A stretch of 64,000 nucleotides of DNA, taken from Virgibacillus doumboii. Lineage in GTDB: Bacteria > Bacillota > Bacilli > Bacillales > Amphibacillaceae. The notes beneath the pieces are model-generated. The model searched no databases. It saw only the letters and a list, made by a program, of their open reading frames with translations, and was not told the origin of the DNA. Shown in pieces: positions 32,203 to 41,581 of the stretch (position 1 is its first letter; every line of letters begins with the position of its first letter). A program made the position numbers and the translations under genes. The stretch is from the NCBI RefSeq assembly GCF_902806455.1, contig NZ_CADCWQ010000001.1, positions 2,046,001 to 2,110,000 on the forward strand, given 5' to 3'.

Positions 32203-32358
32203 CCTAGGGCCTTTCCTCCCGCAGGAGTCTACGTATATTTCCTCCGCTATAACAGTGTTTGATTGGAGCGGAGGGCAGTTGACTCCTGCGGGAAAAGCAA
32301 CGGCTGAAGACCCCGCAGGAAGTGGTCTTCTTCAGAGGAGGCTGAAGCGTTGCCCGCG

Positions 32359-32420
32359 GCTAAGAAGACACTGCGAAAACGAACTTTTTGAGCAGATGTC
32401 GCCTTGGTACCCGGAGGTGT
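32359..32420 (+). repeat. Conserved 62-nt module, copy in E3
   Basis: Begins GCTAAGAAGACACTGCGAAA and ends TACCCGGAGGTGT. Identical to the E4 copy over the whole length as read by eye. It can fold into a GACA-TGC / GCA-TGTC stem and a CGCCTT / GGAGGTG stem. Confidence 0.8.
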
Positions 32421-32597
32421 GAAAGCTGCTGCCCGCAGCGGAAACCAAACACGGCGGTTACGTCGCAGTTTATGGATTTTGTGTCAAACGCGATACTTTT
32501 ATAGATAACTGTCCTTTTATGGAAATTTCACTTTGATTCCAAATTGAAGTGTATTACTCGCTTAATTCTTATTTATTATAGCAAAGATTATCCTATT

Positions 32598-34532
32598 TCA
32601 CGATTGATTTTTATCAGAAAGGTAAATTCTGATTTTTGCTCCTTGTTCGACTTTTACTCCTGCTCTTGGTTCCTGGTCGATTATATATTTACCGGACCCG
32701 CTTGTTTCGATCGATAAATTCGTCTGGTATTCAGTTAACTTACTTTTCTTTAGACCAGTTAAATCAGGGACTTCCACTTTCGGCTGTTCCGGCCACATAT
32801 ATTCTTTTTCAAGCCCCTTATCACTAGGCTCCACTCCCATGGCCCTTAAACTGTCACCAATAATAGTTCCAACGATAGGTGCTGTTACAACACCTCCAAA
32901 CTGAACATCACTTTTAGGATTGTCTATTGCAACATAAACAACAATTTCAGGGTCATCTGCAGGTGCAAAGCCAATAAATGAAAGGATGTAGTTTCCTGTC
33001 ATATAATTACCATCCGGTCCAACCTTTTGAGCCGTACCTGTTTTACCGCCGACACGATATCCATCAACATAGGCCGGACGACCGGTTCCCTTTGCTACTA
33101 CGCTTTCCAGTGCTTTACGAAGTTCTTTGGACGTTGATTCTGAGATAACATTCTCCTTTAGTTCAGGCTCAATTTTCTCAACTACTTCATCCGTCTGTGG
33201 ATCAATCCATTCTTTGGCAATATAAGGTTCATACAGGTGACCGCCGTTGACAGCTGCTGCAACTGCCATTACCTGCTGAATCGGAGTCACCGATACACCT
33301 TGTCCGAATGAAGTAGTAGCCAATTCAACCGGACCTACATTCTCAGGCTTAAATAATATTCCGTTTTCTTCACCCTTTAAATCTATTCCCGTTTTCTGCC
33401 CAAATCCAAAATCATTTATATAGCTGAATAATTTTTCCTCGCCCAGCTTCATTCCAAGATTTACAAATCCAGGGTTACATGAATTTTGAACAACTTCCAG
33501 GTATGATTGGTGTCCGTGTCCGCCGCTCTTCCAGCAGTGTAATTCCGTCCCGCCGACGGATATATCACCATCATCTTGATAATCATCTTCATGTAAATCC
33601 ACTACTTCTTCTTCAAGCGCGGCAGCCAATGTAATGATTTTAAATGTTGACCCCGGCTCATAGGTGCTCCAAATAGGAAGGTTCCGATTATAAATTTCCG
33701 GATCCACATTTTGATAATTTTCCGGATTGAAATTTGGACGTGATGTCATACCAAGAACTCCGCCTGTATCCGGATCAACTGCAATCGCCAAAGCTCCATC
33801 CGGATTATATTCAGCAAAAGCCAAATCCAGTTCTCTTTCCATTATCGTCTGGATTTTTGAGTTAATCGTTGTTTTAAGATTCAATCCATCTTCCGGTGCT
33901 TTATACTCATCTGCAATTTGTTCCATTTTCTTCCCTTTGGCATCAGAGAAAAAGGATAAACTTCCTTCCTCACCGTTTAGTTTATCATTATAATAAAGTT
34001 CCAGCCCCATTAATCCCTGATTGTCGATTCCCGCAAATCCCAGTACATGTGACAAGTCATCACCAAATGGGTAATGCCGTTTTGAATCCTTTGCCAAATA
34101 GACTCCATCAAGATTAAGGGTGCTGAACGCTTTTTCCTGCTCTTCATTAATTTTCCTTCCAGCAGGATGCACCTTGGTATAAACAGAATCCTCGGTTACA
34201 TATTCATATGCTTTTTCTACCGAAATATCTAATATACTTGCTATCTTTTCGGCAGTCTTCTGCGGATTTTCAACTTGCTTTGGTACGACAATAACGGAAG
34301 GAGCTGTAACATTCTCGGCCAAAATTTCACCATTCCTGTCCAATATGTTACCTCGCTCCGGCTCAAAGGTAATATCCCTGCTCCAGGACTCATTTGCCTT
34401 TTTCATCAGTTCATCACCAATAATGAATTGGACATACCCAAGCCGGGCATCAATTATTGCAAAGAATAATAATCCAAAAAGAAAAACAGTAACTATTCGT
34501 TTTCTTACAGTGACAGCAGATACACGTTTCAT
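32598..34532 (-). CDS. spoVD: Stage V sporulation protein D (class B penicillin-binding protein)
   Basis: Transpeptidase for spore cortex peptidoglycan, partner of SpoVE. N-terminal transmembrane anchor, PBP dimerisation domain (EPERGNILDRNGEILAEN), transpeptidase with active-site serine in STYEPGSTFKI, second motif SCN in VVQNSCNPGF, third motif KTGTAQ in RVGGKTGTAQKV, and one C-terminal PASTA domain (VEVPDLTGLKKSKLTEYQ). The ATG at 34532 (MKRVSAVTVRKRIV) follows a GGGGATGGAGA ribosome-binding site and gives 644 aa, close to the B. subtilis length. Confidence 0.94.
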   Translation of the reverse strand: MKRVSAVTVRKRIVTVFLFGLLFFAIIDARLGYVQFIIGDELMKKANESWSRDITFEPERGNILDRNGEILAENVTAPSVIVVPKQVENPQKTAEKIASILDISVEKAYEYVTEDSVYTKVHPAGRKINEEQEKAFSTLNLDGVYLAKDSKRHYPFGDDLSHVLGFAGIDNQGLMGLELYYNDKLNGEEGSLSFFSDAKGKKMEQIADEYKAPEDGLNLKTTINSKIQTIMERELDLAFAEYNPDGALAIAVDPDTGGVLGMTSRPNFNPENYQNVDPEIYNRNLPIWSTYEPGSTFKIITLAAALEEEVVDLHEDDYQDDGDISVGGTELHCWKSGGHGHQSYLEVVQNSCNPGFVNLGMKLGEEKLFSYINDFGFGQKTGIDLKGEENGILFKPENVGPVELATTSFGQGVSVTPIQQVMAVAAAVNGGHLYEPYIAKEWIDPQTDEVVEKIEPELKENVISESTSKELRKALESVVAKGTGRPAYVDGYRVGGKTGTAQKVGPDGNYMTGNYILSFIGFAPADDPEIVVYVAIDNPKSDVQFGGVVTAPIVGTIIGDSLRAMGVEPSDKGLEKEYMWPEQPKVEVPDLTGLKKSKLTEYQTNLSIETSGSGKYIIDQEPRAGVKVEQGAKIRIYLSDKNQS

Positions 34533-34636
34533 TCTCCATCCCCTTTTCATAGGTAGGCTTGTATCCACTATATGAATGTAAAAAACTGAATAGAACACTG
34601 TTTCATAGACCAGGTATGAAGCCCGGAGTTGATTTA

Positions 34637-36859
34637 CTATTGGGTTGCGCCCGTTTCTTCAGACTGTACTTCTTCAGTCTGTTCTGCTGAATTTTCTTCA
34701 TTTGATTCGTTTTCGCTGTTTACAGAGCCAGGTGGTTTTAGCTCCACTCCTAAATAATCATTCTTTTTAACAGGAGTACCTTTTTTAATACTTTGAGTTT
34801 CAACATATCCGTTGCCAATTGTCTCGATTTTTAACTGGAGTAAATCGGCCAGTTGCAATACATCCCGTAACGACCATCCGGTAATATCCGGCATTGTCGG
34901 TTTATCAGTTACAAGTATAATACGGTCTTTTGGAAGCAGTTCATCTCCTTCTTCAGCACTAGCTGCTTTGATGGTATTGCCTGAACCAATTACCGCAACA
35001 TTTAATCCCTTATCAGATAATTCATTTTTGACCGAAGAAGTGCTTTCACCGACGATTTCCGGAAGCTTGATTGCATGGACAGATTTTGATGATTCTTTAT
35101 CAGGATCAATGTTCAAATAATGCAGAGCGTTCTGCATAACGTTTTTAAAAATAAATGATACTGGAGTTGAACCAGGCTCATAACCATCCAGTTCAGGCTG
35201 TTTTACCGAAACATACATCATTAATTGTGGATCATCTTTTGGTGCCATCCCCAAAAATGAAAAAACGTAATTTTCATGTCCGGTTACATAACTGCCATCT
35301 TCAATAAATTGTGCTGTACCGGTTTTTCCTGCCACTGAATAATCATCAAGCTTATATTCTTTTCCGGTTCCATTTTCTGACGAGACAACATCTCCTAAAA
35401 GATTCATTACTTGATCTGAAGTCTCTTTGGAAATCGGATTACCTACTACTTCCGGTTCTTTTTCTTTAAGTATTTCTCCGGAAGTTGAATCGACTATTTT
35501 TGAAATGACATATGGTTTTACCATTTTCCCATCGTTAGCAATAGCTGTTGCAGCTTTCATTTGCTGAATTGGTGTCAGTGTACTCGCCTGACCAAATGCC
35601 GTAGTAATTTTATCCCGTGGCCAATTATAAACAAGCGTTCCTCCTACCTCACCGGGTAAATCAATACCGGTTTTTTGGTCAAAGTCAAAAGCCTTAAGAT
35701 AATTCAGGTATTTCTCAGTTCCTATTTTTTCCCACACTAATTTTGATGCTGCAACATTGGAAGACCTTATAAAACCTTGATCAAAAGTAATCGAGCCCCA
35801 ATCACTTTCCCAGTCGTGGACCGGCTGTACGCTCTCACTAATTTGATAGCGTCCGGATTTAAACCATTCGTCACCATTGTAAACTCCCTCTTCAATTGCA
35901 GCAGCCCACGTAAACATTTTGACCGTTGAGCCTGGTTCGAATGGGGTGGAAATGGCGTCATTATACCAATTCTCCACATTCGCCGGATTATTCGGGTTAT
36001 AACTGGGACGATTACTCATCGCCACAACCTCACCTGAATTAGGATCCATCACAATTGCAGTCATTCGCTCCGGTTTATATTCCTTATCGACCTGCGTCAT
36101 GACATCTTCAAGCAATGTTTGGATTTTCTGATTAATTGTTAAATAAACATCCTGGCCGTCCTGAGGCTGTTTGATGACTTCATTCGGGTCAAGCAGTTTT
36201 GTACCAAACTTATCACGTTCGTATGATATGTAACCCTTTTTCCCGCTTAATAGTTTATTCATTTCACGTTCTATTCCTGTTATGCCTGTGATTTCCCCCT
36301 CTTCTTTACGTGCAAATCCGATTATATGAGATGCAAACAACCCGTTAGGATAATACCGGACCGCTTCTTTTTTGAAGGTAATTCCCGGGAGTTCAAGTGC
36401 TTCAATCTTTTCCTTCGTCTGCTGTGAGAGCTCTTTACCGGCACTGCCAAACTCCACCTGGAAAGCATTGCTTTCAATACCTTCCCGGAGCTGTTCAAGA
36501 ATATAGGATTTATCTGTATCTAATAAAGGAGCCAGCAATTCCGCAGTTTTTTCCGGTTTTTTTACATGCAATGGCTCCTCAGGATCCTTGGTATAAGATT
36601 CACGAACGATAGCTTGGATACGGAATACCGGCCGATCATATGCCAGGGTCATTCCATTTTCACCAAATATTTTTCCGCGTTCCGCATCAAGGGTGTAAGA
36701 TGCAGTGCGTTTTTCTTCAGCCCATTCGCTCAATGAAACGTCATTTATTTCACCGGCAGCCTGAATATACAGAAACCTGCCGGCTATGAGTAAAAAAATC
36801 ACGACAAAAATAAGAATCAATATGCTGGACATAAAGTGAGTTGTTTTATTTTTTTCCAT
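34637..36859 (-). CDS. pbpB: Penicillin-binding protein 2B (division transpeptidase)
   Basis: Essential septal class B PBP. Membrane anchor at residues about 10-32, dimerisation domain (LDAERGKIFGENGMTLAYD), transpeptidase with STPFEPGSTVKMF (active serine), SSN in FIRSSNVAAS, and KTGTAQF, then two PASTA domains and an acidic low-complexity tail of about 25 residues (SENESNEENSAEQTEE). 740 aa. It lies 16 bp after ftsL and 104 bp before spoVD, the canonical order. The first M has no alternative with a better ribosome-binding site. Confidence 0.95.
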   Translation of the reverse strand: MEKNKTTHFMSSILILIFVVIFLLIAGRFLYIQAAGEINDVSLSEWAEEKRTASYTLDAERGKIFGENGMTLAYDRPVFRIQAIVRESYTKDPEEPLHVKKPEKTAELLAPLLDTDKSYILEQLREGIESNAFQVEFGSAGKELSQQTKEKIEALELPGITFKKEAVRYYPNGLFASHIIGFARKEEGEITGITGIEREMNKLLSGKKGYISYERDKFGTKLLDPNEVIKQPQDGQDVYLTINQKIQTLLEDVMTQVDKEYKPERMTAIVMDPNSGEVVAMSNRPSYNPNNPANVENWYNDAISTPFEPGSTVKMFTWAAAIEEGVYNGDEWFKSGRYQISESVQPVHDWESDWGSITFDQGFIRSSNVAASKLVWEKIGTEKYLNYLKAFDFDQKTGIDLPGEVGGTLVYNWPRDKITTAFGQASTLTPIQQMKAATAIANDGKMVKPYVISKIVDSTSGEILKEKEPEVVGNPISKETSDQVMNLLGDVVSSENGTGKEYKLDDYSVAGKTGTAQFIEDGSYVTGHENYVFSFLGMAPKDDPQLMMYVSVKQPELDGYEPGSTPVSFIFKNVMQNALHYLNIDPDKESSKSVHAIKLPEIVGESTSSVKNELSDKGLNVAVIGSGNTIKAASAEEGDELLPKDRIILVTDKPTMPDITGWSLRDVLQLADLLQLKIETIGNGYVETQSIKKGTPVKKNDYLGVELKPPGSVNSENESNEENSAEQTEEVQSEETGATQ

Positions 36860-36875
36860 TATCTATTCACCTTAC

Positions 36876-37250
36876 TTAATTGTTGAATGCTGTCGCTCTT
36901 TTCACTTTTGCGTCTTGAATCTTTAAGCCGTTCTCTTTTGCAATCCTTGTAATACGTTCCGGTCTGCTGAGCTGCTTCTTCTCATATAACAACCCTTCGT
37001 TTTTAACTTCCTGTTTCTGAACGGTTTGCTCAAGTGATTGTAATTCCCTGTTTATTGTATCAGTAGATGAAGCAAATGAGATAACGTAAATACAAGCGGC
37101 AACCAAACATAGACCTACTACAGTGTACAATACCTTTTCACCTTTTGAAATCCAGCTTTTTTTACGAACTTTAACCGCAACTTGTTTTTCTCTTTTTGGA
37201 GCTTGTGACGTATAAGATTGTTCCCAGTTTCGCGCGTGAATTGCACTCAT
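36876..37250 (-). CDS. ftsL: Cell division protein FtsL
   Basis: Small bitopic divisome protein that forms a coiled coil with DivIC and controls septal synthesis. Basic cytoplasmic part ([19 protein letters not shown]), one transmembrane helix ([20 protein letters not shown]), and an extracellular heptad-rich coil with [18 protein letters not shown] and [14 protein letters not shown]. The ATG at 37250 overlaps the rsmH stop as ATGA (124 aa); an earlier GTG is possible. FtsL level is the known target of MraZ control in B. subtilis. Confidence 0.92.
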   Translation of the reverse strand: MSAIHARNWEQSYTSQAPKREKQVAVKVRKKSWISKGEKVLYTVVGLCLVAACIYVISFASSTDTINRELQSLEQTVQKQEVKNEGLLYEKKQLSRPERITRIAKENGLKIQDAKVKRATAFNN

Positions 37251-38227
37251 GATTTTTTCCACCCTTCTTCGTAAGTAAAGTCTTCATTCCATTCATTGAT
37301 TTTTTCGGCGATACGCAATTTAGCTGATTTTGACCTGCGATTTGCATTCAATTCGTCATCACCCGGCAGTATTGGCTTTCTATTAATCAGTTTGAATGGA
37401 GCTTTATGATCTTCCGGTATTACCGGCAAATTCCGTGGCACCTGTTTAGCTGTGCTCCATTTTTTGAAAGCCTGCTTACAGAGCCTGTCCTCCAGCGAAT
37501 GAAAGGTAATAACAACTACTCTGCCATTTACATTCACAAGCTTGGCAGCCTGGTGCAAAGCATCATTAAACGCTTCTAATTCGTCATTCACTGCGATTCG
37601 CAATGCCTGAAAGATACGTTTTGCCGGATGTCCTCCCTTTCTGCGTGCCGGTGCAGGTATAGCTTCCTTAATTATGTCCACCAATTGATGTGTGGTTTCA
37701 ATTGGCTTCTCTTTTCGATACATTTCAATTTTTCTGGCGATTTGCTTCGAAAATTTTTCTTCGCCATATTTAAAAAAGATTTTGACCAGTTCGTTATATG
37801 GCCACGTATTTGCAATTTCTTTTGCATCCAGTTCCTGTTCCTGATTCATCCGCATATCAAGTTCCGCATCGTGCTGATAACTGAATCCCCGAGCGCCACG
37901 ATCCAATTGCGGTGAAGATACACCAAGATCAAAAAGAATCCCGTCAATGCTCTCGACTTTATGGCTGGTTAAGGATTCTTCCAGGTTTCTGAAATTTGAA
38001 TGAATGAACAATATCCGATCACGGTAGTGCTGCAGTCTTGACTCTGCGGCTTTCAGGGCATCCAGATCCTGATCAAAAGCAACGAGCAGGCCATTTTCTC
38101 CTAAACGGGAAGCAATCTGTTCTGAATGACCACCACCACCTACTGTACAATCAACATATGTACCATCCGGTTTAACGGCCATTCCTTCCAACGCTTCTTC
38201 TTTTAGAACACTATAGTGGTCAAACAT
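37247..38227 (-). CDS. rsmH: 16S rRNA m4C1402 methyltransferase RsmH (MraW)
   Basis: S-adenosylmethionine enzyme that methylates N4 of C1402 in 16S rRNA. It begins [36 protein letters not shown] (SAM motif), then [43 protein letters not shown] and [15 protein letters not shown]. 326 aa, longer than the usual 310-315 because of the C-terminus. Overlaps ftsL; separated from mraZ by a 348-bp region containing an R2 repeat rather than the usual short junction. Confidence 0.95.
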   Translation of the reverse strand: MFDHYSVLKEEALEGMAVKPDGTYVDCTVGGGGHSEQIASRLGENGLLVAFDQDLDALKAAESRLQHYRDRILFIHSNFRNLEESLTSHKVESIDGILFDLGVSSPQLDRGARGFSYQHDAELDMRMNQEQELDAKEIANTWPYNELVKIFFKYGEEKFSKQIARKIEMYRKEKPIETTHQLVDIIKEAIPAPARRKGGHPAKRIFQALRIAVNDELEAFNDALHQAAKLVNVNGRVVVITFHSLEDRLCKQAFKKWSTAKQVPRNLPVIPEDHKAPFKLINRKPILPGDDELNANRRSKSAKLRIAEKINEWNEDFTYEEGWKKS

Positions 38228-38298
38228 TGAAACACCCGCTTTTTAAAAATACTAATTAATTAACTATAAAATAAGACTAAGGTTAATTTAGCTATCAA

Positions 38299-38575
38299 AT
38301 CAGCCACGTCCAGCTCCAGCGCCCAGCGACTAGTGGACTTCCCTCACCTCCGTACGATAAGTCAACATCGATTCGAAAGTTGGAGGAAGGCCGACTAAAA
38401 CCGGCCTTGCCGGCCAACGTCGGCATACCCCTGATGCAGGGGCATGTTTCCTTTATCTCCTTCGGCAAGTTCGGAAGTTCGACTAAGACCGCCGCTATGC
38501 GCGGCAACGTCGAACCACCTGCGATGCACAGGCGCAGTCCATACGTCGCTACCCGGGCGCTTCCTCTTTTGTGCT
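38299..38575 (+). repeat. GC-rich repeat R2, copy 1 (between mraZ and rsmH)
   Basis: Runs from CAGCCACGTCCAGCTCCAGC to GGGCGCTTCCTCTTTTG and abuts the mraZ stop. It contains nested palindromes, for example GCCGAC...GTCGGC around CCGGCCTTGCCGG. An inverted, about 75-80% similar copy is at 53466-53674. It is visibly richer in G+C than the flanking genes. Open frames inside it are incidental. Confidence 0.82.
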
Positions 38576-39007
38576 TTAAATATCAAAATCCATCAGGTTT
38601 TCAGCGATTTCACCAAACGATTCTTCTGAGTCGCTGAAATAATCTTCCCAGTTCTCATTTGCCCAGAATTCGACTCGATTGGATACACCGATCACGGTAC
38701 ATTCCTTGTCCAAAACGGCATAATTACGAAGTGGCTGGGGAATGTTTATTCTTCCCTGTTTGTCCACTTCACATTCAACTGCTCCTGAGAAGAAGAATCT
38801 TGTAAAAGCTCGTGCGTCTTTTTTGGTTAGTGGGAGTTTTTTCAGCTTTTCTTCAAGCAATTTCCATTCGTCCATCGGATAAGCAAACAAACACTTATCA
38901 AGTCCACGGGTGACAACAAAACTATCCCCAAGCCCTTCACGGAACTTTGCAGGGACAATTATTCTGCCTTTTGTATCAATGTTGTGCTGAAATTCACCCA
39001 TGAACAT
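38576..39007 (-). CDS. mraZ: Transcriptional regulator MraZ
   Basis: AbrB-like ring-forming DNA-binding protein that represses the dcw operon. Two MraZ/SpoVT-AbrB motifs: [20 protein letters not shown] (about residues 3-22) and [19 protein letters not shown] (about 73-91). The ATG at 39007 follows AAGTGGGGTGC and gives MFMGEFQH, 143 aa as in B. subtilis. First gene of the division/cell-wall cluster, with three TGGNN boxes just upstream, suggesting autoregulation. Confidence 0.96.
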   Translation of the reverse strand: MFMGEFQHNIDTKGRIIVPAKFREGLGDSFVVTRGLDKCLFAYPMDEWKLLEEKLKKLPLTKKDARAFTRFFFSGAVECEVDKQGRINIPQPLRNYAVLDKECTVIGVSNRVEFWANENWEDYFSDSEESFGEIAENLMDFDI

Positions 39008-39037
39008 AGACTGCACCCCACTTTCATATCACTATGT

Positions 39038-39062
39038 TACCACAACCCCCCACTATTCACCA
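39038..39062 (-). promoter_or_regulatory. MraZ-binding direct repeats
   Basis: On the minus strand TGGTG, TGGGG and TGGTA occur with exactly 5-nt spacers (10-bp period), 31 bases before the mraZ start. This matches the known MraZ operator pattern (TGGGN repeats with 5-nt spacers in E. coli; related repeats in Bacillus). Confidence 0.68.
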
Positions 39063-39161
39063 CTTATTTTTAATATTTTTTATTCAAAAATATAAAATAG
39101 GTCTATTTATCTAGTGTCATGCCACCTGAAACACTGTATATCAATAAAAGCTATACATTAT

Positions 39162-39198
39162 AAAAACGCCGGGATATCAAAGTATCCCGACGTTTTTA
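39162..39198 (-). terminator. Second terminator after bshC
   Basis: Stem AAAAACGTCGGGATA / TATCCCGGCGTTTTT with one mismatch, T run on the minus strand. It separates bshC from mraZ. Confidence 0.78.
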
Positions 39199-39221
39199 GG
39201 TTACTGAATATATATAAAAAT

Positions 39222-39262
39222 CCACTATCCCCCGCATTTAATATAAAAGTGGGGGATAGTGG
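39222..39262 (-). terminator. First terminator after bshC
   Basis: Perfect 12-base inverted repeat CCACTATCCCCC / GGGGGATAGTGG, followed on the minus strand by ATTTTTATAT, ten bases after the bshC stop. Confidence 0.72.
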
Positions 39263-39272
39263 ATGGTGTTTG

Positions 39273-40898
39273 TTAAAAATAAACCGCATAATGACTTTCC
39301 ATGAATGAATAGGGTTCTTTTGCCAGTTGTTTTATAAAGTACGGACCATATTCATTTAACCATGGTAAAGGATTCCATGTACGTTCCTGGAGTCCGTTAT
39401 TCGGATGTAAGGCATTTTGAATAACATCATATTCCTGCAGGTCTTTGTTATACTTCTCTTCCAGCGCTTTTAAAATCCTGCCTTCAAGGAATTCAATATC
39501 ACAATGAAGGTAATACAGATTTTTGTCTGCCAATTCTCCGAGATCCGAACGAATATCTTTGGCAATGTCACGCAATGGTTGATGCACCTTGTCAACCGCC
39601 TGTTTAATTTCTGAAGCAACATGCTGCACCGGCGGATTACTCTGTGATGCTAACCAATTTGTCTTTAATTCTTCTACACCATGATTAATTGCGAATTCGT
39701 TTGTGATTCCATATTTATTTAATGCTTTACTTACATGGCGCTCAATAAATGTATAAGATAACCTTGGAAGAACCGGCGGCATCTTCACATCAGCTGCCTG
39801 GAAGGCCGGTTTTAATACGGACCAGTAACCAACTTCACCAGGGCCGCCGATAAATGCCAGTGTCGGGAATAATAATTCCTGCATAAGCGGTCTTGTAACA
39901 ACATTATTGCTAAGTAAATCCGGATTATTCGTTGCAATATCAGCCATTTCCTGGGTTGTTAACAGGACTTCATTCTGCTTCCCTTGCCAGTCTCCATCCT
40001 CATTACGGGTGAGCAATATACGTTCATTATTCTCATGATAAAAAAGATGTGCATCATCTGGCTCTACATCAAGTGAAACAGCATATCCTGCCTGTTTGAT
40101 TTGCTGAAGTGATGTATATACACCTTCACTGATTTCCTGCTGTTTTTCAATCATTACTGAAAAATAATTTTGTTCCAATTTACGTATCAGCGGGTTTCCT
40201 GAATCTGTCAGAACCACACCTTCCTCATCGAATAAATGGAATATAATCCGCGCAAAAAAGTCCACATACGTATCGGATTTTTCCAAACAATCCTGAATCG
40301 TTTTATAAAGTTCTTTCGTATACCGTGTTTCACTTAGCTGCTGAAACAATCGATTTATCCATTGATCAGCATACTTTTGGTCAATTGGGATATCAGAGAC
40401 AGATTGCTTTCCCATAACGCGCTGCAGCAACTTGAACTTTTTCATCGTAGATTCTTCCGGCAGAAAGATATGATTAATTTCCTCAAAATCATGATCCTCT
40501 CCCGCTATCCAAAAGACAGGGATAACTGGTATTTGAAGTTCGGATTCCTGTTGTTTGGCAAACTGGATAATGGAGATTAATTTATTAATTGTATACATAG
40601 GACCGGTTAACAACCCAGCCTGCTGTCCTCCGATAACTACAACACTATCATTTCTTTTTAGACGTTCAATATTATGATATGTAGATTGAGGAGCATTCCA
40701 TTGCTGATTCATGGTAAGTAGTGTTTCAGTAAGTTGTTCGCGATCGAAATTTCGATTTTTAAGTTCTTCCAACCTTGCTTTATATGTTGAACCTGTATAA
40801 GGGTTATAATCAAAATATTGCATAATACTGTTTTTGTTTCTGCGATAATCATCTATTAATGGGCTGTGCTTTTGCTGTTTAATCGTATCGATTCGCAT
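39273..40898 (-). CDS. bshC: Bacillithiol biosynthesis cysteine-adding enzyme BshC
   Basis: Last step of bacillithiol synthesis, joining cysteine to glucosaminyl-malate. Diagnostic motifs: VVVIGGQQAGLLTGPMYTINK, VIPVFWIAGEDHDFEEINH, VVTRPLMQELLFPTLAFIGGPGEVGYW and a long coiled coil near the C-terminus. The frame opens at 40937, but the ATG at 40898 has AAAGGAG ten bases upstream and gives 541 aa (B. subtilis about 539). Position upstream of mraZ equals yllA in B. subtilis. Element E4 lies between it and the DUF3397 gene. Confidence 0.94.
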   Translation of the reverse strand: MRIDTIKQQKHSPLIDDYRRNKNSIMQYFDYNPYTGSTYKARLEELKNRNFDREQLTETLLTMNQQWNAPQSTYHNIERLKRNDSVVVIGGQQAGLLTGPMYTINKLISIIQFAKQQESELQIPVIPVFWIAGEDHDFEEINHIFLPEESTMKKFKLLQRVMGKQSVSDIPIDQKYADQWINRLFQQLSETRYTKELYKTIQDCLEKSDTYVDFFARIIFHLFDEEGVVLTDSGNPLIRKLEQNYFSVMIEKQQEISEGVYTSLQQIKQAGYAVSLDVEPDDAHLFYHENNERILLTRNEDGDWQGKQNEVLLTTQEMADIATNNPDLLSNNVVTRPLMQELLFPTLAFIGGPGEVGYWSVLKPAFQAADVKMPPVLPRLSYTFIERHVSKALNKYGITNEFAINHGVEELKTNWLASQSNPPVQHVASEIKQAVDKVHQPLRDIAKDIRSDLGELADKNLYYLHCDIEFLEGRILKALEEKYNKDLQEYDVIQNALHPNNGLQERTWNPLPWLNEYGPYFIKQLAKEPYSFMESHYAVYF

Positions 40899-41020
40899 TA
40901 AATTCATGCTCCTTTTACCGTAATGAAATGTATCCATAACGTATTGTACATAAAACTGGCAACAAATTCATTAAATCTGTTTTATCGTGTGTTACTGGAA
41001 GGGTGTTTTTGACACAAAAG

Positions 41021-41545
41021 ATATAAACTGCGAACTACTATGAAATAAGTTGAGTGCTATGACACCGCTGCGGAAATACACTTCGCTTTCCGGGGGCGGC
41101 TGGTGAGCCCTCCTCGTGCTGGCGCACTCAGTGGTCTCACCGATGCCTGTCCTCCCCCAGGAGTCTCAGCGTATTTCCTCCGCTGAAAATTGTTCGACAT
41201 ATCTTGGTAAAGATTTGTTTTGTGATGGTTAAAAGTAGAAACCAGCAGCTGGAATATGCGAGACTCCTCGAAAAAGAAAAACACTTTTTCTTCGTGCGAT
41301 GTATCGCTGACGTAGCCTTCCTTGTCCTGTGGGAAGTACAAGTTAGGCGAGACCCCGCAGGCGAGGTACGAGCCGAGGAGGGCTCGGCACTTGCCCACGG
41401 CTAAGAAGACACTGCGAAAACGAACTTTTTGAGCAGATGTCGCCTTGGTACCCGGAGGTGTGAAAGCGAGTATATTCCAGCTGCGGTGGTCAAAGAGCCT
41501 CTCTAACTTATTAGCAATGGGTTTGGTTCGCAGTTTATTTCAACC
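41021..41545. repeat. Repeat element E4 (composite element upstream of bshC)
   Basis: Left end ATATAAACTGCGAACTACTA (41021-41040), right end GGTTCGCAGTTTATTTCAAC (41525-41544): imperfect terminal inverted repeats. The direct arm (41063-41185) carries CGCTGCGGAAATACACTTCG and ends TATTTCCTCCGCTG; the second half (41240-41510) has AGCAGCTGGAATATGCGAGA, the 62-nt module, and GAGTATATTCCAGCTGCGG. Fills 40899-41581; no credible gene. Confidence 0.82.
41400..41461 (+). repeat. Conserved 62-nt module, copy in E4
   Basis: Same length and, as read by eye, same sequence as the E3 copy. It lies between CCCACG and GAAAGCGAG of the inverted arm. Confidence 0.8.
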
Positions 41546-41581
41546 AGGAATTAAAAAAGCAAAGTAATATACAAAAATAGC

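Larger units (their letters stand above)
31974..32490. repeat. Repeat element E3 (composite element between spoVD and murE)
   Basis: Occupies most of 31822-32597. Left end GATATAAATGCGATCAAAG, right end CGTCGCAGTTTATGG, an imperfect inverted match. The left arm (about 32005-32247) has ACACCGCTCCGGAAATATAC and ends ATATTTCCTCCGCT, interrupted by a 115-bp MITE-like insert. The right part (32263-32450) has GACTCCTGCGGGAA, a self-complementary region and the 62-nt module. No open reading frame of note. Confidence 0.78.

Noticed and set aside
38295..38637. Several 60-85 codon frames on both strands in the R2 region
   Set aside because: GC-rich palindromic sequence makes chance frames likely; the second R2 copy does not preserve them.
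41057..41398. 113-codon open frame inside E4
   Set aside because: It consists of the repeat arms read through; the same sequences in E1, E3 and E6 are not open in a matching frame.
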